Assembly: GCA_035297145.1 (NCBI GenBank)
Contig: DATGZN010000068.1
Span: 1 to 8,552 of the forward strand
DNA length: 8,552 nucleotides
Direction of reading: 5' to 3'
DNA from: QHXW01 sp035297145
GTDB lineage: Bacteria; Acidobacteriota; Terriglobia; Bryobacterales; Bryobacteraceae
Under the pieces are notes generated by a model. It did not search any database, was not told where the DNA came from, and was given only the letters and a program-made list of their open reading frames with translations. The translations under genes were made by a program, and so were the position numbers. Each line of letters starts with the position of its first letter. Within the stretch, counting starts at the first letter, position 1. Shown piece after piece: positions 6,388-8,552 of this stretch.

Positions 6388-7401
6388 CTATTCCTCCAGG
6401 ACGACTGGTGTGCCCCGTCGAACCATGTGCGATAGATTAACCACGTCCCAGTTCGTCATCCGGATGCACCCGGCCGATTCACCGTGCCGGACATGCCCCG
6501 GATCCGGCGTCCCATGGATTCCATAATGTTCCTTCGAGAGACCGATCCATGCTGCGCCTGCGGGGTTTCTCGGGCCGGGCGGGAGTATCGCTGTCGCTTT
6601 CTTTGGATCCGCGTTCCAGAAGAGTTCCGGGGCATAGTTGAACCACGGATAGTGCACAACGCTCGTGATGGTCCAATGACCAATCGGCAGCGGATCGTGC
6701 GTGCCGCCGATGGTGGCAGGAAACTGCGCCAGTTCCTGGCCGCCGGCGCCGTAGGCGATTACCGTGCGTTTTGACTTCGACACCACCACGCGTAACGCCA
6801 GGCGCACAGCGGCGTGCTGCACATTCGGTATCGTGATCTGCTCCCCCGCGGTGTCCAGTTTTTCGTCGGGATTCAATTCGGCCAACAGCTTCGGCGAGCA
6901 ATGGAACCTCTCGCCCAGTTCCTCTCCCGGCGTTTCGAAGCCAAGCCACTTCATCTTCGCCTTTTCCTTGATGGCGGCCGGCTCTGGTTGGAACGGGCCT
7001 TTCTCATCGGCTTTGGTAATCGTGTAGGTCAACAGAAGAGGGCCGGCGTCGCTATCGAGCAGGCGCCACATCTCCGCGTCAATTGTGCCGGTCGGCCTCA
7101 GACCATGGCTTTCCTGGTATCCTTTGACCGCAATCTCGAAATCGTCGCCGTAGACGCCGTCAATTTGGCCTGGCGAGAACCTGGCACGATCCAGGAGAAT
7201 CTGTGCCCGCACCACCCTTGGTCCGGTCGCCCCCGGCCCAACCGCGCGAGTCGCCGTTGAGTCATCGATCTCGCTCGTAGCAAGACTCCCGGCGGCCGTC
7301 GCACCAGCACGTGTTTTCGCCAGTCGGGCTGTGCCAGCGCCGGCCACCACAAGAATCGAAGCAGTCGCCGCTAGTAGATAAGTAAGACGCATACCAAACA
7401 C
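6388..7401 (-). CDS. L,D-transpeptidase (YkuD) with peptidoglycan-binding domain
   Basis: This 337-aa exported enzyme is expected to make 3-3 peptidoglycan cross-links or attach proteins to the wall. An N-terminal hydrophobic signal or anchor (residues about 4-25) is followed by a PG_binding_1-type domain at about 62-115 (VRAQILLDRARFSPGQIDGV, GLRPTGTIDAEMW). A LysM-like stretch lies at about 160-194 (RFHCSPKLLAELNP ending ITIPNV). The YkuD catalytic domain spans about 200-336, with YGIHGTPDP (His296) and HGESAGCIRM (Ser309, Cys312 nucleophile, Arg314), the standard SxGCIRM motif. The start is uncertain: GTG at 7399-7401 or ATG at 7390-7392, neither with a good ribosome binding site. The M23 gene follows two bases after the stop, so the pair is likely one wall-remodelling operon. 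Confidence 0.9.
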   Translation of the reverse strand: MFGMRLTYLLAATASILVVAGAGTARLAKTRAGATAAGSLATSEIDDSTATRAVGPGATGPRVVRAQILLDRARFSPGQIDGVYGDDFEIAVKGYQESHGLRPTGTIDAEMWRLLDSDAGPLLLTYTITKADEKGPFQPEPAAIKEKAKMKWLGFETPGEELGERFHCSPKLLAELNPDEKLDTAGEQITIPNVQHAAVRLALRVVVSKSKRTVIAYGAGGQELAQFPATIGGTHDPLPIGHWTITSVVHYPWFNYAPELFWNADPKKATAILPPGPRNPAGAAWIGLSKEHYGIHGTPDPGHVRHGESAGCIRMTNWDVVNLSHMVRRGTPVVLEE

Positions 7402-7543
7402 GGGGGCACTTTGTGGGCCGTTCCCAGGGACAGCGTGGTGCTACTTGAGGGCTAAAGGCTTCCGAGCCAGAGCGCCGGGAACAGAACATTCACCAAAACC
7501 GAGGTGCAAAGCCTGCATCTGCGACGCGAAATTTGCCGATCCG

Positions 7544-7573
7544 GTTCACGTGTGAACGAGGTTCTTGCGAACC
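7544..7573. promoter_or_regulatory. Two adjacent inverted repeats, possible activator site
   Basis: GTTCAC-GT-GTGAAC (7544-7557) is followed at once by GGTTC-TTGC-GAACC (7560-7573). The first contains CGTGTGAAC, which recurs at 8192-8200 in front of the SYLF gene. Both copies lie about 66-70 bases upstream of a -24/-12 element, where an enhancer-binding protein would bind. This is inference from position and symmetry only. Confidence 0.35.
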
Positions 7574-7620
7574 AGAGCGCGTATTCGTTAGTCACCGTAA
7601 CCACAGGTGTCAGAAAAAGC

Positions 7621-7638
7621 TTGGCACGACAAGTGCCT
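7621..7638 (+). promoter_or_regulatory. Sigma-54-like -24/-12 promoter
   Basis: TTGGCACGACAAGTGCCT matches the sigma-54 consensus YTGGCACG-N4-TTGCW with one mismatch in the -12 block (GTGC for TTGC). It has the required 10 bases between the -24 GG (7623-7624) and the -12 GC (7635-7636). The predicted transcript would start near 7648, leaving a leader of about 14 bases that contains the ribosome binding site. The same bases form a small inverted repeat (GGCAC-N5-GTGCC), so a hairpin or operator is an alternative reading. Confidence 0.55.
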
Positions 7639-7661
7639 TACAGCTGGATAGGAGAATAATC

Positions 7662-7955
7662 ATGTCACGTTTCTGGAATACGGCCTTACTCAGCGCTGCC
7701 CTTATGGTCCCCATAGCGATGGCGCCGACAATGTTGCGCGCTGAAGATCACAAGGCCGCTCGCACTTACCACGACAAACAACACAATGATGATCATGAAT
7801 GGAATAGTCATGAAGATCAGGCGTATCGTGTTTGGGTGAAGGAGAATCATCGCAAGTCCAGGGATTTTGCCAAGCTTAACGAAAACGATCAACAAGCATA
7901 CTGGGGCTGGCGTCACGAACATTCTGACGCCTTGCTCAAGATTGATATTCGGTAG
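7662..7955 (+). CDS. Small exported His-rich protein, function unknown
   Basis: This is a 97-aa protein. The ATG at 7662 is chosen over an in-frame start at 7533 because AGGAGA lies just upstream and a clear signal peptide begins there (SRFWNTALLSAALMVPIAMA, cleavage likely after LRA at residue 27). The mature part of about 70 residues is strongly polar, with eight histidines (30, 37, 41, 45, 50, 63, 85, 87) and many acidic and aromatic residues: YHDKQHNDDHEWNSHEDQAY, then LNENDQQAYWGWRHEHSD. There are no cysteines and no membrane segment. It resembles small uncharacterised periplasmic proteins I associate with acidobacterial genomes; metal binding is a possibility, not shown. It follows a sigma-54-like promoter and precedes the SYLF gene on the same strand, each apparently with its own control region. 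Confidence 0.75.
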   Translation: MSRFWNTALLSAALMVPIAMAPTMLRAEDHKAARTYHDKQHNDDHEWNSHEDQAYRVWVKENHRKSRDFAKLNENDQQAYWGWRHEHSDALLKIDIR

Positions 7956-7984
7956 CCTCGACCCCACTCGTTCGCCCTGCTAGC

Positions 7985-8055
7985 AAGTAGCGACTCTCCC
8001 TAGGGAGAGCAGAAAGCAAAGCTTCCTTCGCAAGAAACAGTGAGGGTCGCTACTT
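7985..8055. repeat. Structured inverted-repeat element (71 bp) containing a 16-bp palindrome
   Basis: AAGTAGCGAC (7985-7994) and its exact reverse complement GTCGCTACTT (8046-8055) bracket the element. Just inside the left arm is the perfect palindrome CTCTCCCTAGGGAGAG (7994-8009). Folded RNA would give an outer stem enclosing at least one hairpin. No T-run follows, so it is not a standard terminator for the His-rich gene. A MITE-like or REP-like mobile repeat is the most natural guess. Confidence 0.65.
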
Positions 8056-8191
8056 AAGAAACCATATTGAATTGAAAGGCAGGGAGACGTTCTTGCCCTG
8101 CTGACTACGGAAGTTGATGGGTTGGATGGCACTGACTCTTGCAGTCTCGGAGCCCTTATTGTGATTGTCGCAATCTTTGGATCACCTGCAG

Positions 8192-8200
8192 CGTGTGAAC
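8192..8200 (+). promoter_or_regulatory. CGTGTGAAC word shared with 7549-7557
   Basis: This nine-base word is identical to one upstream of the His-rich gene. It lies 70 bases before the -24 GG of the element at 8268-8284, against 66 bases in the first copy. A looser mirrored half (GTTCTCACA) follows downstream at 8218-8226. It is a candidate upstream activator site. Confidence 0.3.
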
Positions 8201-8267
8201 CCGCGATGTGTCCACACGTTCTCACAGAGCCTTGCTGAATTGGTTCGTAGATGTGATTTTCACCACA

Positions 8268-8284
8268 TTGGAGGCCACGGTGCT
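8268..8284 (+). promoter_or_regulatory. Possible sigma-54-like promoter, weaker
   Basis: TTGGAGGCCACGGTGCT keeps the invariant GG (8270-8271) and GC (8282-8283) separated by exactly 10 bases, and has the same GTGC -12 block as the element at 7621. It lacks the CACG part of the -24 block. A transcript would start near 8295, shortly before the GAGGAG ribosome binding site of the SYLF gene. Confidence 0.35.
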
Positions 8285-8315
8285 CCCTATTGACGCTGAA
8301 GAGGAGAATTATCGA

Positions 8316-8552
8316 ATGCGTAAGACACTTGTGGCCGTTTTGGCTATTGCTGGTTCCATGAGTACCGCCGCTTTCGCGGCGGACAGAGAAATCAAGGTCG
8401 ACGACAGGCTAGACGCTTCGGCCGACACGCTGACCGATATGATGCGGGCTTCCGACAAAGGTATCCCCCAAGATCTGCTCGACAAAGCGCACTGCGTCGT
8501 TGTCGTGCCAGGCATGAAAAAGGCCGGATTCATCTTCGGCGCGAAGTATGGC
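8316..8552 (+). CDS. YSC84-related / SYLF-domain protein, N-terminal part
   Basis: The first 79 residues of an exported protein are present; the rest lies beyond the window. GAGGAG at 8301-8306 precedes the ATG at 8316-8318. The signal peptide is clear (RKTLVAVLAIAGSMSTAAFA, cleavage AFA|A near residue 21). The mature start, VDDRLDASADTLTDMM, DKGIPQDLLDKAHCVVVVPG and KKAGFIFGAKYG, is the characteristic opening of the SYLF (DUF500, YSC84) domain, a family linked to lipid binding in eukaryotes and found as periplasmic or exported proteins in bacteria. Its bacterial role is not settled. The preceding control region resembles that of the upstream His-rich gene, suggesting shared regulation. Confidence 0.88.
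   Translation, partial: MRKTLVAVLAIAGSMSTAAFAADREIKVDDRLDASADTLTDMMRASDKGIPQDLLDKAHCVVVVPGMKKAGFIFGAKYG

Larger units (their letters stand above)
7956..8315. other. Intergenic region with structured element and control sequences
   Basis: These 360 bases between the His-rich gene and the SYLF gene hold the structured repeat at 7985-8055, the CGTGTGAAC word at 8192-8200 and a -24/-12-like element at 8268-8284. A short plus frame around 8121-8238 encodes a hydrophobic stretch (ALIVIVAIFGSPAA) but has no ribosome binding site and was not called as a gene. Confidence 0.5.

Noticed and set aside
8121..8142. TGGCAC...TTGCA, a third sigma-54-like sequence
   Set aside because: The spacing between GG and GC is 11 bases instead of the strict 10, and no gene start follows closely.

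Overview
The window looks like a chromosomal segment of a GC-rich soil-type bacterium. Acidobacteriota is my best guess, an inference from the mix of a secreted beta-propeller protein with a sugar-binding-like tail, a small His-rich exported protein, a YSC84/SYLF protein and abundant mobile-element debris. No marker gene fixes the taxonomy. Most recognisable genes encode exported or envelope proteins, and the sequence is interrupted by a group II intron and by a decayed transposase.

Region by region. (1) 1-1033, minus strand: the 5' part of a group II intron. It begins GTGCGCC at 1033 and carries the N-terminal half of its reverse transcriptase/maturase, which has an apparent one-base frameshift near 580-592. 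Its 3' part lies beyond base 1. (2) 1044-3592, minus: a short receiver-like protein that has lost every phosphorylation residue, then a 698-aa secreted protein (beta-propeller-like N-terminus, poly-proline linker, two tandem repeats of about 125 aa). The intron sits only 10 bases after the stop codon of the secreted protein. (3) 3593-4032: no convincing gene, but a perfect 11-bp inverted repeat. (4) 4033-4710, minus: a GNAT-type acyltransferase. (5) 4711-5875: decayed DNA, with the C-terminal remnant of an IS630-family transposase (minus) and an unrecognised, apparently broken plus-strand reading frame. (6) 5876-7401, minus: a tight two-gene unit of an L,D-transpeptidase (peptidoglycan-binding plus YkuD domains) followed by an M23-type endopeptidase-like protein with a TTG start. 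(7) 7402-8552, plus: a small exported His-rich protein and the start of a YSC84/SYLF-domain protein. Each is preceded by a -24/-12 (sigma-54-like) element and, about 66-70 bases further upstream, a shared CGTGTGAAC word. A palindrome-rich 71-bp structured element lies between the two genes.

Functionally, the L,D-transpeptidase and M23 genes form a peptidoglycan-remodelling pair that is probably translationally coupled. The two plus-strand genes look like co-regulated envelope or stress proteins. The receiver-like gene and the secreted propeller gene may share a transcript. No complete defence system, CRISPR array or RNA gene was found. The least ordinary signals are the paired sigma-54-like control regions, the residue-less receiver domain, and the intron placed directly after a stop codon.
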